Origin: Fontivita pretiosa
GTDB taxonomy: Bacteria > Planctomycetota > Phycisphaerae > Tepidisphaerales > Tepidisphaeraceae
Length of the DNA: 64,000 nt
Direction: 5' to 3'
Assembly: GCF_050410795.1 (NCBI RefSeq)
Contig: NZ_CP191258.1
Location: 4,526,001 to 4,590,000, forward strand
Part shown: positions 53,754-62,442 of the stretch, piece after piece
Numbering within the stretch: position 1 is the first letter of the stretch
How the letters are laid out: the number at the start of each line of letters is the position of its first letter
The notes under the pieces: generated by a model
Database searches by the model: none
What the model saw: the letters and a program-made list of their open reading frames with translations, nothing else
Told to the model about the DNA's origin: nothing
Program-made: the position numbers and the translations under genes

Positions 53754-53769
53754 AAAGTGATATCACTTT
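53754..53769. promoter_or_regulatory. perfect 16-bp palindrome upstream of the SPFH gene
   Basis: AAAGTGATATCACTTT is fully self-complementary and ends 21 bases upstream of the SPFH ATG. On the - strand TTGCAT and a TAAAGT box 17 bases later overlap its edge, so it would block the promoter. The likely ligand is the Arc-like protein encoded by the second gene of the pair (autorepression); this is inference. Confidence 0.75.
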
Positions 53770-53821
53770 AATATCGAGCTTTCGAGAATGCAACAGGATT
53801 CCATTCCGATTTTGCCAAATC

Positions 53822-53827
53822 TATAAT
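53822..53827 (+). promoter_or_regulatory. -10-like TATAAT twelve bases before the ATG at 53840
   Basis: TATAAT at 53822-53827 has only a weak -35 (TTCCAT at 53799-53804). Initiation about seven bases downstream would give a nearly leaderless message; no ribosome-binding site is seen before ATG 53840. Confidence 0.4.
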
Positions 53828-53839
53828 TCCGCGTCAGAT

Positions 53840-54100
53840 ATGACCGTCTACGAAACCACCAACCACAACACGATCTATCACTGGGCCACGAGCATGGGGC
53901 TTTGGCCGGCGTGTGTGCGGGGGCAGCCGGACCGGATCCGGCTGGGCGGAGATGAGTTCGCCGCCGAGCAGGAGGATCTTGAGCCGATCGAGTGGTGGCG
54001 ATGGTTTCAGGAATTCGATCGCAGGCAGTTGCAGCTCGTCTACGATCCGAGTAAGGGGTGGTTCACGCTGGCATCGCGACTGGCGCCAAGCGGCAGTTGA
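53840..54100 (+). CDS. small protein of unknown function
   Basis: An 86-residue soluble protein (MTVYETTNHNTIYHWATSMG at the start, FTLASRLAPSGS at the end) rich in Trp and acidic residues; WWRWFQEFDRRQLQLVYDPS is a striking segment. No signal or membrane helix and no family recognised. It is divergent from the SPFH gene, shares its intergenic region, and is closed by a long hairpin. Confidence 0.6.
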   Translation: MTVYETTNHNTIYHWATSMGLWPACVRGQPDRIRLGGDEFAAEQEDLEPIEWWRWFQEFDRRQLQLVYDPSKGWFTLASRLAPSGS

Positions 54101-54134
54101 GGCGCGCCTGACACGGGATCGATAGGATCTACAG

Positions 54135-54189
54135 AATCCCGCGGCTGCGCGCGCTACGCCGCGACGTAGCGCAGCGCAGCCGCGGGATT
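54135..54189. terminator. very long hairpin between convergent genes
   Basis: AATCCCGCGGCTGCGC (54135-54150) pairs perfectly with GCGCAGCCGCGGGATT (54174-54189); eight more pairs follow inside with a single bulged A, and a six-base loop (54159-54164). The 24-bp stem lies between the gene ending at 54100 and the opposite gene ending at 54215, so a bidirectional terminator is likely. Confidence 0.8.
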
Positions 54190-54214
54190 TGTCGGGTCTG
54201 ATCCCCGCATCCGA

Positions 54215-55090
54215 TCACGACACCCCATCGTCGTCTCCCACCAGCGGCGCGAAATGCTCCTTCCAGTACTCATCGGCGCGACGCTGGTTCTCCGCAATCC
54301 ACGCCTCCAGCCATGCATTCAGGTTCATCGTCCCGTTGCCGGTCGGGCGCGCCGAAAGCCTCACCGGAACTCGGATGATCTTCCCATCCCGCAATACCAG
54401 AAACGTAATCGTCTGATCCGCGCCGACCGCCTTGATCACCTCAGCGAACGTGCTGGTGTTGACCGTGCCCTGCTGGCCATGCTCGACGATGCCCTTGATC
54501 ACATCCCCCTCACGCAGCATGCGGTAGGCGATGAACCCCGGCAGCCGCCTGACCACCGGCACGCCGCCGTCCTGCGGACTGTCCGGGTCTTCGGGTAACC
54601 AGCTCAATCCCAGAAACCCCGCGCCCGCCGGATCGGCCTCGTAGGGCACTGACGCGATGAACACGTGCGTAACGATGTCTCGCAACGCCGCGCGCTGACT
54701 GGGCCGCAACGGCCCGCCGGCCTGCACCACTTTGGCCAGCGTCGGCAGATCCTGGGCGCCCAGGTCCATCAACGCTTCGATGGCGCGCTCGCGAACCTGC
54801 GAATTGCTGTCGGCCAGTTGATCCAGCAATGTGCGGATCTGCTCGGCGGGCGTTGGCGGTTGCGGCGGCCGCGCCGGACGCAACTTCGGCTGCCCCAGCC
54901 CGGCATCGGCGCCGGCGGGTTGAGTGCTCGGCGAGTCCACTGCCCCGGGCTGCGCGATAACAGCACGCTGCATCGCCGCCAGCCCGACTACCCAACTGAT
55001 GCACACCACATTGAACTTCCGGCGAATGGATGCCATGCGGCACGCGTCCCCAGCCGTGGCACGCCGCCATCCCCGCCGCCGCTGGCTCAT
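54215..55090 (-). CDS. exported protein with HEAT-like and PDZ-like domains
   Basis: A 291-residue protein. The ATG at 55090 shares ATGA with the stop of the upstream kinase-like gene, so translation is probably coupled. An N-terminal signal/anchor segment (about 20-45, FNVVCISWVVGLAAMQRAVI) is followed by a Pro/Ala-rich linker, a HEAT-like helix pair (IRTLLDQLADSNSQVRERAI, EALMDLGAQDLPTLAKVVQA) and a PDZ-like domain (AGFLGLSWLPED, VPVVRRLPGFIAYRMLREGD, TFAEVIKAVGADQTITFLVL). PDZ domains bind C-termini; target unknown. Tail is acidic. Confidence 0.75.
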   Translation of the reverse strand: MSQRRRGWRRATAGDACRMASIRRKFNVVCISWVVGLAAMQRAVIAQPGAVDSPSTQPAGADAGLGQPKLRPARPPQPPTPAEQIRTLLDQLADSNSQVRERAIEALMDLGAQDLPTLAKVVQAGGPLRPSQRAALRDIVTHVFIASVPYEADPAGAGFLGLSWLPEDPDSPQDGGVPVVRRLPGFIAYRMLREGDVIKGIVEHGQQGTVNTSTFAEVIKAVGADQTITFLVLRDGKIIRVPVRLSARPTGNGTMNLNAWLEAWIAENQRRADEYWKEHFAPLVGDDDGVS

Positions 55091-56190
55091 CCCTCGGCGG
55101 TTTCGATCAGTCGTTCGGCGGATCGCTGTATCCATGACACCTTCCGCTGCACCATCTGCAGGAACGCCAGACCTTCCAGCCGCCCGAACTGCCCGGTGGC
55201 GGCGATAGGGAATACCGCCTCGGCGATCAGCGCCTCGATCATCAGCCACGGCAACGCCCGGATCTCCGCCTGGCTCAGCAACGCCACCTCATCATAGCCC
55301 CGCAGGAAACGCCGGAAGCGGCTCTCGTCCAGATAATCCGGCCACTTGCTCACGTCCTCATCCCCGCCGATGATCGTGAACTGAAGCGCGCCGTTGGCGA
55401 TGTCCAGAATCCGCGGCAGCAGCCTGGCCGAGTCGTAATCGATCACCGCCACCACGTGGTTATCCCGGTACAGCATGTTCCCGGGGTGCCAGTCGGCATG
55501 GACGATCTGCCGCGGCCAGTTCTCGATCCCCAGTGCCTCGACCGTCTCGGCCGCGTGCTTGTAGCTGCGGAGCAGGAAATCCAGCATCTTTTCCACCTCC
55601 GCCGCGCCGCCGCCGCTGCGCGAAAGGATCTCCGGGATCGCGCGCAGCCCCGTCTCCACCGACGGAGTCATGTGATAGCTGCCCGTGGAGGGCTGCCAGT
55701 CTGACTTGAATGTCTCCAGCAGTTTGTGATACAGCGCCAGCACGCGTCCGGCGTCGAACGTCGCCTCCAGTGTCTGCGGATACGCCTGCCCGGGAATGTA
55801 CTCGAACAGCTCGTAGATCGATCCCCGCCACTGGAGCATCGAATTGTTCTCTTTGCGCGTGCCGATCAGATGCGGCAGCGGGAACTGCTTGGCCGCCAGG
55901 TGCAGTTGGATGGCATGACAGAACGCGACCTTGAACGGGTCATCTTTCCCGCGGGCGCGGCGCTTCAGCAGGAACTTGCCCTGTTCCGAGATGATCAGCA
56001 CTTTGGGGCTTTTGCGCGATCCCCGGGGGTACTCGACGATCGAGTCGATCACGCCGATGTCGTAATGCGAAAGAACAATCGGCAACTCCTCCATGCCGAA
56101 ACGCTCGCGCTTTCCCGCGAGCCGTTGCTGATGCGTCCCGGAGGAGGTGACATTCCCCACACTGTCGCTGGCGCTGGCACTGGGCTCCAT
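55087..56190 (-). CDS. aminoglycoside-phosphotransferase-like / CotS-like kinase
   Basis: A 367-residue APH-fold protein with the catalytic HADWHPGNML (about 240) and metal-binding VIDYDSARLLPR. KFLLKRRARGKDDPFKVAFC contains a plausible ATP-binding Lys, and the bacterial spore-coat kinase-like layout (YELFEYIPGQAYPQTLEATF) is visible. Another ATG at 56094 (MEELPIVLSHYDIG) is equally plausible as start; neither has a good ribosome-binding site. Substrate unknown; such proteins phosphorylate small molecules or sugars. Coupled to the downstream PDZ gene by ATGA. The gap 56191-56349 is empty. Confidence 0.78.
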   Translation of the reverse strand: MEPSASASDSVGNVTSSGTHQQRLAGKRERFGMEELPIVLSHYDIGVIDSIVEYPRGSRKSPKVLIISEQGKFLLKRRARGKDDPFKVAFCHAIQLHLAAKQFPLPHLIGTRKENNSMLQWRGSIYELFEYIPGQAYPQTLEATFDAGRVLALYHKLLETFKSDWQPSTGSYHMTPSVETGLRAIPEILSRSGGGAAEVEKMLDFLLRSYKHAAETVEALGIENWPRQIVHADWHPGNMLYRDNHVVAVIDYDSARLLPRILDIANGALQFTIIGGDEDVSKWPDYLDESRFRRFLRGYDEVALLSQAEIRALPWLMIEALIAEAVFPIAATGQFGRLEGLAFLQMVQRKVSWIQRSAERLIETAEG

Positions 56191-56349
56191 GATGCGTCGT
56201 GATTATCAGCAAGAGTACACGATTCCGCCCAAAAATGCATGGCAAGGTGACTAAGTGGCCAGGTGAGCCGGTGAAAAAGCGAGAGCAACGGATTTCACGC
56301 GCGGGTTTGTATCACGTTGTCAGTTCTCACTCTGCCACTAAATCACGCC

Positions 56350-58980
56350 TCACGACGTCGCGCGTCCCGCCTGGAGCAGCGTCAGAGGCTCGGTCTTTGC
56401 CACATGCACCGCCGGCCAGGCACTTGCCAGCACCGACACCAGCATCACGACGCTTACCCCAACCACGATTGTCACCCAGGGCACGACCATCGGAGGCGCA
56501 AAGCCCAGGAACGACTTCCACGCCAGCCGGGCGTTCAGCGCCATCTCGAAGCCGGCCCCCAGCCCCAGCACGATGCCCACGACGCCGAGCATGACCGCTT
56601 CGGCCAGCACCAGCCGCAGGAGCTGCCCGCGCGTCACGCCGATGCTCCGCAGCACGCCGAACTGCCATCGCCGGCTGCGGATTCCCGCCATCACCGTGTT
56701 GGCCACCCCCAGCGACGCCACCGCCATCGCCGCGTATGCGATCGTGCTGACCAGCATCAGCAGCCGCTTCATACCCTGCTGGATGCCATGCTTGATCTGC
56801 CGCACGTCCCCGGCCTCCAGTCCCCATTTGCGCAGCTCGCGTTTCATCTGCGTCAGCAGCGCTTTCTTTTCCACGCCCGGTACCAGGTTCGCCGCGAACA
56901 GGTGGATCCGCTCAACCCCGAAATACTGCCCGGCATCGTCCAGAGATCCGAACACGCTGGCAACCGTGCGCTGATCCAACTGCCGGCCAAGATCATGCAT
57001 GCTGGCGATGACATCGATGCCCGGCGACCAGACCACGCCCGCCACCGTGAACTCCACCACGCCTTGCCCGGTCTTCAGCGGCAGCGTGCTGCCCACGCCC
57101 AACCCGCGCAGGTTCTTGTACTCCTGCGTGACGATCACGTGGCGCCCCAGCTTCAGCAGCCGCTTCGCTTCCTCCGCTGTGCCCTCGCGGAAGTCCAGCT
57201 CCATCATCTCCATCGCCTTGTCCGGATCGACGCCGAAGAACATCGTCGCATCCGGCAGAATCGCGGCGCCGGCGATCGCGAAGATGCTCGAGCCGAATTG
57301 CGGCGAGGCAATCGCGATCGGCATCAGCCCGCCCGGCTGAATTCCCTGCACCGCGGCGAGCCTGGCCTGTTCCTCCTGCGTCAAGCCCGGGCCGGAGAAG
57401 ATGAACATGTCGGGAAACCTGTCGGGCAGTTTCCAGCTTCGGATGGCACTGGTCCCCTGCGTCTGCGTAACCACCAGCACCGCCAACCCGACCATCAGCG
57501 CCGCGCAGGTGCCGGCGGCGCGCCAGATTCCGCCGCTGAGCTGCTGGCGGAGCATCTCGACGCGCAGGAGGAACATCGGCGCGACAATCGGCGCCGCCAC
57601 ACGTTCCACCAGCCAAACCACCAGCGGCGCCAGCAGGAAGAATCCAAGCATGACTCCGCCGATCCCGACGATGAAGTGTCCGTAAAACTGCGCGTTGCGA
57701 TCGATGGGCAGTGTCAGCAGCAGCGGATCCAGACCGACCAACACCACGCCAAGGATTGCGGCGAAGATCATGCCGCGCGTTCGAGGCGGCAGGGCCAGCG
57801 GCGCCATCGCCTCCAGCGGGCTGGTGCGCATTGCCGCCCACGCCGGCAGAATGCTCGCCGCCAGCGCCGCGACCAGCGACCCGCCCGCCGCAAACACCAT
57901 CCCACCGATGCTCATCACCGCCCCGGCACTGAAGATCCAGTCGAACCTCCAGGCCAGAAGCTTCATCAACATCATCCCGATCGGAATTCCGATGACCACA
58001 CCCACCGACGCCAGCCAAAGCCCCTCGAGCACCACCAGCCATCCGAGCTGCCAGCGGTAAGCCCCGATGGCCCGCAGCATGCCAAGCGTGCGCTGCCGCT
58101 CGGCCACCCCCATCGACAGCGCGCTGAAGATGATGAACATTGCCGCCGCCATTGATACGCTGCCGCCCAGGTAGCTCATCACGTGCAGCCCCTGAACGTT
58201 CTCGTCCATCTGCTTACGGCTGTCGCTGGCGAGGCGAATCTGCAGCAGGGGATCGATCTCGGACAGCTTCCTGTTCCATCGCGCGATGAATGCCTGCTCA
58301 TCAGCGCCGTGACGAAGATCGATCAGGATCCGACTGACCTGCCGCGGGCTGTGGGGCATCGCGAAATCCTGAAGCGTGCGCAGCGGCAGATAAACCGTTT
58401 GAATCGCCTGCGCGAGGATCGTCGGCTTGTGCACGATTCCCACCACCCGAAGCGTCAGCGTGCGATCCACGCCCGGCAGCATGAAGGTCTCGCCGATGCC
58501 CACGCCCAGGCGTTCCCTGGCCACCTGGTCGATAACCGCTTCGTTGGAATCGGATGAATTGAACCAGGCGCCTTCTTCCATCCGCAGCGCCTCGACGCGG
58601 GTATCCTGCGGGCGTCTCACGCCTACGACCTGCGCCGCTCGACCGCCGAGCGGTTGCCCATCGGCTCTTGCCAGGCTGCTTTCCAGTTCGAGCCGTCCGT
58701 CAACTGCTTCAACATCGGGGTCTTGAGCAATCTGATCGACGAGTGATTCCGGGATGCCGCCACGCGATTCGTGCCGCCGCGTCACCTGGGCGTCGGTCGT
58801 GCCGATGTATTGGGCGAGAAGCCGCTGCGCCGCGGCGTAGGCGGAGGCATACCCACTGGTGACCGCCACCACCAGCGCCACCGACAGCGCGATCGCCGCG
58901 ATCGTCAATGCGGCGCGGATCTTATGCACGCGCAGGTTGGAGATCGCCAGTCGGTAGAACAACATCATGGGTGTTTTCAC
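56350..58980 (-). CDS. FtsX/MacB-type ABC transporter permease
   Basis: A 876-residue membrane protein with two FtsX units. Helix 1 lies at about 20-45 (ISNLRVHKIRAALTIAAIAL), a long extracytoplasmic MacB-type domain at about 50-255, helices at about 275-300, 330-350 and 370-400, and a second set after about 430 with a second periplasmic domain (about 520-735) and C-terminal helices (VASLGVANTVMAGIRSRRWQ, QLLRLVLAEAVMLGVVGIVL, WVTIVVGVSVVMLVSVLASA). The start GTG (58980) overlaps the GH95 stop by GTGA; ATG at 58968 is the alternative. No LolD-type ATPase is encoded nearby, so its partner is unknown. Confidence 0.85.
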   Translation of the reverse strand: MKTPMMLFYRLAISNLRVHKIRAALTIAAIALSVALVVAVTSGYASAYAAAQRLLAQYIGTTDAQVTRRHESRGGIPESLVDQIAQDPDVEAVDGRLELESSLARADGQPLGGRAAQVVGVRRPQDTRVEALRMEEGAWFNSSDSNEAVIDQVARERLGVGIGETFMLPGVDRTLTLRVVGIVHKPTILAQAIQTVYLPLRTLQDFAMPHSPRQVSRILIDLRHGADEQAFIARWNRKLSEIDPLLQIRLASDSRKQMDENVQGLHVMSYLGGSVSMAAAMFIIFSALSMGVAERQRTLGMLRAIGAYRWQLGWLVVLEGLWLASVGVVIGIPIGMMLMKLLAWRFDWIFSAGAVMSIGGMVFAAGGSLVAALAASILPAWAAMRTSPLEAMAPLALPPRTRGMIFAAILGVVLVGLDPLLLTLPIDRNAQFYGHFIVGIGGVMLGFFLLAPLVVWLVERVAAPIVAPMFLLRVEMLRQQLSGGIWRAAGTCAALMVGLAVLVVTQTQGTSAIRSWKLPDRFPDMFIFSGPGLTQEEQARLAAVQGIQPGGLMPIAIASPQFGSSIFAIAGAAILPDATMFFGVDPDKAMEMMELDFREGTAEEAKRLLKLGRHVIVTQEYKNLRGLGVGSTLPLKTGQGVVEFTVAGVVWSPGIDVIASMHDLGRQLDQRTVASVFGSLDDAGQYFGVERIHLFAANLVPGVEKKALLTQMKRELRKWGLEAGDVRQIKHGIQQGMKRLLMLVSTIAYAAMAVASLGVANTVMAGIRSRRWQFGVLRSIGVTRGQLLRLVLAEAVMLGVVGIVLGLGAGFEMALNARLAWKSFLGFAPPMVVPWVTIVVGVSVVMLVSVLASAWPAVHVAKTEPLTLLQAGRATS

Positions 58981-61382
58981 TGCGATCCCGCAGTCAACCG
59001 ATACACGAGTCCGCGCTGCGTCTGGAACTCGATGTCGCCATCGCGTTGTGTTTGCACGCTCACCGCCTGGCCTTCGCCGCTGACCTTCAGCGGCGCGCCG
59101 GCGCGCACTCGGCAGACATTGCCCAGTGTCGAGCGAATCGTCGCTTCTTTCAGCTTGCCATCGTTCCAGTTGATATCGACTTCAAATCCGCCGCGGGCAC
59201 GCAGGCCCCGCACGCTTCCGTCCGGCCAGGCGCCGGGCAACGCCGGCAGCAGGTGGATGAACCCGCGGTGGCTTTGAAGCAGCATTTCCGCGATGCCGGA
59301 CGTTCCGCCGAAGTTTCCGTCGATCTGGAAGGGAGGGTGTGCATCGAAGAGGTTGGGGTAGGTTCCGCCGCCCCTGGTTGCGCCTTCCGTGGTGAATGCC
59401 GGCGCCAGCAGATTCTTCAGCAGGGTATGGGCGTGATCGCCGTCAAGGAACCGTGCCCAGAAGTTCACCTTCCACGCCATCGCCCAGCCGGTTCCGCCGT
59501 CGCCGCGATATTGCAGAGAAGTTTTGGCCGCCTCGAACAGCTCGGGAGTTTCGGGGGTGATTTCGTCGCCGGGGAACACGCCCCACAGGTGCGATACATG
59601 GCGATGCTGCGGGTCGATGCCCGGGGCAAAGTCCCTGTCTTCCAGCCACTCCTGAAGCTGTCCGCGGCTGCCGATCTGGTTGGGCGCGATCTGCTCTCGC
59701 AACTGATCGAGCTGCGCCGCGAAGTCGCCATCGACGCCGAGAATCCGTGCCGCCTCGGCGGTGGCGGCAAACAGCGCGCGGATGATCTGATGATCCATCG
59801 TCGGCCCCATGACCAGCCCGCCGTGCTCGGGCGAGTTCGACGGTCCGCTGATGAGCCAGCCGGACCTGGGATCTTTCACCAGCGTATCGACGAAGAACTC
59901 CGCCGCCCCTTTCATTGCCGGGTATGCGCGCTTCGCGAGGAACTGCCTGTCGCCGCCGAAGCGGTAATGCTCCCACAGATGCATGCACAGCCAGGCGCCA
60001 CCCGTCGGCCAGATGCCGTGGTTCGAGTTGTTGATTGGCGCCGTGCCTCGCCAAAGATCGGTGTTGTGGTGCAGCACCCAGCCGCGCGCGTTGTAATGAA
60101 CTCTGGCGGTGCGCGCCCCGCTGATCATCAGGTCCTCGATCAACGCCCACAATGGCTCATTGCACTCCGGCAGGCTCGTCACCTCGCTCGGCCAGTAGTT
60201 CATCTGGAGGTTGATGTTCGTGGTCATCTTGCTGCCCCAGGGCGGGTTGGTTCTGTCGTTCCAGATTCCCTGGAGGTTGGCGACCTGATCGCCCGGACGG
60301 CTGGAGGCGATCAGCAGGTATCGTCCGAACTGAAAGTACAGCGCCGCCAGTTGCGGATCAGGCGTGTTCACGAAATCGAGCAGCCGCTGGTCGGTCGGCT
60401 TGTGAATCGCGTCGCTGCTGCCCAGGTCGATCGCAACGCGCGCAAACAGCGGCATGTAGTCATCAAGATGCCGGCGGCGCAGCTCGTCGTACGTCCGGCC
60501 CGCCAGCTTGCTCATCACCTCTGCATTGCGGGCGGATGGATCGCCGCTGAGATCCTGGAAGCTGACGAAGTTGGTGGCGGCGACCAGAAGCAGCGTCGCG
60601 GCATCGGCGCCTTCGACCCTGATCGCGCCATTCTCGACGCTGGTTCGCCCGCCCTCGACAATCGCCTTCAGCCGCGACTCGAACCGCATCTGTCCGTTTC
60701 TCACCTGAGCGGACATCACCAGCTCATCCGACCGTCCGTCGGTCGGGCGAGTGGTGGGGGAGGCGTGAGGCGTGTGCATCGTCACGGCGAAGCTCACGCA
60801 GCCGGGTTTGTCGGCGCTGATGCGCACCACGATCGCCTGATCCGGGTAGCTTGAGAACACCTCGCGCGTGAAGCTCACGCCCTGGGCTGTCCTGTAACTG
60901 ACTCGCGCGATCGCCGTGCGAAGGTCCAGGCTCCGCCGGTATTCAAGAACCTCCTCGTGGCCGGGGAAATCAATGTACACATCTCCCACCGGCTGATACG
61001 ACGACTGTCGCAGCGGAACGCTCATGAACCGTTCCATCGCCAGTGCCTCGGCCTCCTTCTGCTTGCCCTCCCAAAGCAGTTGTCGCAGCGTTGGCAGGAC
61101 CTCGGCGGCGCCGGGGTGCGAATAATCGCGGGGTCCGTCAGTCCAGAGCGTGTCCTCGTTGAACTGAAGTCGTTCCCGCGCCGGGCCACCGAATACCATC
61201 GCCCCCAGCCGGCCGTTGCCCACCGGCAACGCCTCGATCCACTGCGTCGCTGGCTTGGGGTACCACAATTGCATCGGATTACGATCGGGGGGCGACTGCT
61301 GCCCCAATGCCGATGCGCTGATGACTCCCAGCAGAAGCACTGCAAGGACGACGTCCACTCGCCAGTCAGTTGAGCTGATCAT
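58977..61382 (-). CDS. GH95-family alpha-L-fucosidase-like protein
   Basis: A protein of about 801 residues from ATG 61382 with signal peptide (DVVLAVLLLGVISASALGQ); a longer frame to 61421 has no support. Family 95 blocks are clear: WYPKPATQWIEALPVGNGRL, GAMVFGGPARERLQFNEDTL and WTDGPRD near the N-terminus, and the (alpha/alpha)6 part with NLQGIWNDRTNPPWGSKMT, NINLQMNYWPSEVTSLPECN, HHNTDLWRGTAPI, GGAWLCMHLWEHYRFGGDRQ and PNLFDAHPPFQIDGNFGGTS. Characterised members remove alpha-1,2-fucose or galactose by inversion. No sorting tail. It overlaps the FtsX-type gene. Confidence 0.88.
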   Translation of the reverse strand: MISSTDWRVDVVLAVLLLGVISASALGQQSPPDRNPMQLWYPKPATQWIEALPVGNGRLGAMVFGGPARERLQFNEDTLWTDGPRDYSHPGAAEVLPTLRQLLWEGKQKEAEALAMERFMSVPLRQSSYQPVGDVYIDFPGHEEVLEYRRSLDLRTAIARVSYRTAQGVSFTREVFSSYPDQAIVVRISADKPGCVSFAVTMHTPHASPTTRPTDGRSDELVMSAQVRNGQMRFESRLKAIVEGGRTSVENGAIRVEGADAATLLLVAATNFVSFQDLSGDPSARNAEVMSKLAGRTYDELRRRHLDDYMPLFARVAIDLGSSDAIHKPTDQRLLDFVNTPDPQLAALYFQFGRYLLIASSRPGDQVANLQGIWNDRTNPPWGSKMTTNINLQMNYWPSEVTSLPECNEPLWALIEDLMISGARTARVHYNARGWVLHHNTDLWRGTAPINNSNHGIWPTGGAWLCMHLWEHYRFGGDRQFLAKRAYPAMKGAAEFFVDTLVKDPRSGWLISGPSNSPEHGGLVMGPTMDHQIIRALFAATAEAARILGVDGDFAAQLDQLREQIAPNQIGSRGQLQEWLEDRDFAPGIDPQHRHVSHLWGVFPGDEITPETPELFEAAKTSLQYRGDGGTGWAMAWKVNFWARFLDGDHAHTLLKNLLAPAFTTEGATRGGGTYPNLFDAHPPFQIDGNFGGTSGIAEMLLQSHRGFIHLLPALPGAWPDGSVRGLRARGGFEVDINWNDGKLKEATIRSTLGNVCRVRAGAPLKVSGEGQAVSVQTQRDGDIEFQTQRGLVYRLTAGSQ

Positions 61383-61453
61383 GACCGACGCAGGATACCC
61401 CCGGCGAGTTTGGCTGGCCACTGGTCGGCGACTCGGCGGCGCCTCAAACGCAG

Positions 61454-61482
61454 CAGGCCCGCCTGTTGTTCAGGCGGGCCTG
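61454..61482. terminator. 12-bp perfect hairpin
   Basis: CAGGCCCGCCTG (61454-61465) and CAGGCGGGCCTG (61471-61482) form a perfect 12-bp stem with a TTGTT loop. It lies 52 bases after the stop of the prepilin-like gene (- strand), between it and the GH95 gene, so it likely ends that message. Confidence 0.8.
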
Positions 61483-61533
61483 TCGCATTGGACCATCCGT
61501 GCGGTTCGAGCAAGTCAAGACGACCGGCTCGAA

Positions 61534-62442
61534 TCAGTCGAACGGCAGCAGCACGTTGTCGTTGCCGTCGTAGGAGGACGAGAACGTGTTCTGAGTGGTG
61601 CCGCCGGTCATGCTGTCGAACCCGGTGGCAGAGGCGCGCCGCGTGAAGATGTGATCACGCTGCACGCCGCAGAACGGGTTGGACTGGAACTCGACGTGCC
61701 CGTCACCATACAGGACGTTCTGGCCGTCCTCGTCATGGTTGTTGCTGTTCGCCTGCTTCATGTCCTTGGCGGACGAAGTGCTGGTGACAGCCAGGACGTT
61801 GTCGTTGGTTCCAGTACCCGCCACGCCGGGGTTCATATCCGAGCAGACAGCAAACTCCGCGGTGATGGAGTTATTCAGCTTGAACCCGAAGGCGACGGCA
61901 TTGGCGTCCGGATAGGGGTTCTGGTAGCTGTAGCTCAGCCACGTCGACGGAGACTTCCATGTGCCTAGCTGGGTCACATCGCGCCAGTTCACCCAGTTCA
62001 GGGCCGTGTTCGACCCGCCGCCGAAGTCCCACTTCTCAGCATTGCTGCTGGGGCAGGTGAAGACCTCGGATGTGATCTCCTGGGTGCGGAGCAGCAGGTA
62101 CAGCGCCGCCGACACGTCATTGTCATAGGGGCGATTGGTGGCGCCCAAACCACCCGTGCCGGCGAATGGGTCCGAACCACCACCGGTTCCCCACGTCGGA
62201 ACGCACACGCCCGTCGACGGCGCGGAGTACATCGTCCGCGGATAGGCGCCCCTGTTCTCATTGCTGTAGAGCAGGATCGCCTGGCCAATCTGCCGGAGGT
62301 TGGAGGCGCACTTGACGCGGTTGGCCGTCTCGCGCGCCCGGTTCAACGACGGCAGCAGGATCGAGATCAGCAACGCGATGATGCCGATCACGACCAGCAG
62401 TTCCACGAGGGTAAAAGCCCTCGTCCGATACGATCGCTTCAT
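61534..62442 (-). CDS. prepilin-like secreted protein (DUF1559-like)
   Basis: A 302-residue protein; ATG 62442 has GGAG seven bases upstream, whereas an upstream frame to 62493 is unsupported. The leader MKRSYRTRA precedes FTLVELLVVIGIIALLISIL; Ala rather than Gly occupies the cleavage position. LNRARETANRVKCASNLRQI follows, and GQNVLYGDGHVEFQSNPF is the DGH signature. Members of this class may decorate pilus-like structures or remain as membrane-tethered surface proteins; the target is unknown. Confidence 0.8.
   Translation of the reverse strand: MKRSYRTRAFTLVELLVVIGIIALLISILLPSLNRARETANRVKCASNLRQIGQAILLYSNENRGAYPRTMYSAPSTGVCVPTWGTGGGSDPFAGTGGLGATNRPYDNDVSAALYLLLRTQEITSEVFTCPSSNAEKWDFGGGSNTALNWVNWRDVTQLGTWKSPSTWLSYSYQNPYPDANAVAFGFKLNNSITAEFAVCSDMNPGVAGTGTNDNVLAVTSTSSAKDMKQANSNNHDEDGQNVLYGDGHVEFQSNPFCGVQRDHIFTRRASATGFDSMTGGTTQNTFSSSYDGNDNVLLPFD

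Noticed and set aside
56317..60854. Long + strand open frames opposite the FtsX-type and GH95 genes
   Set aside because: His/Arg/Gln-rich shadow translations with no recognisable fold.
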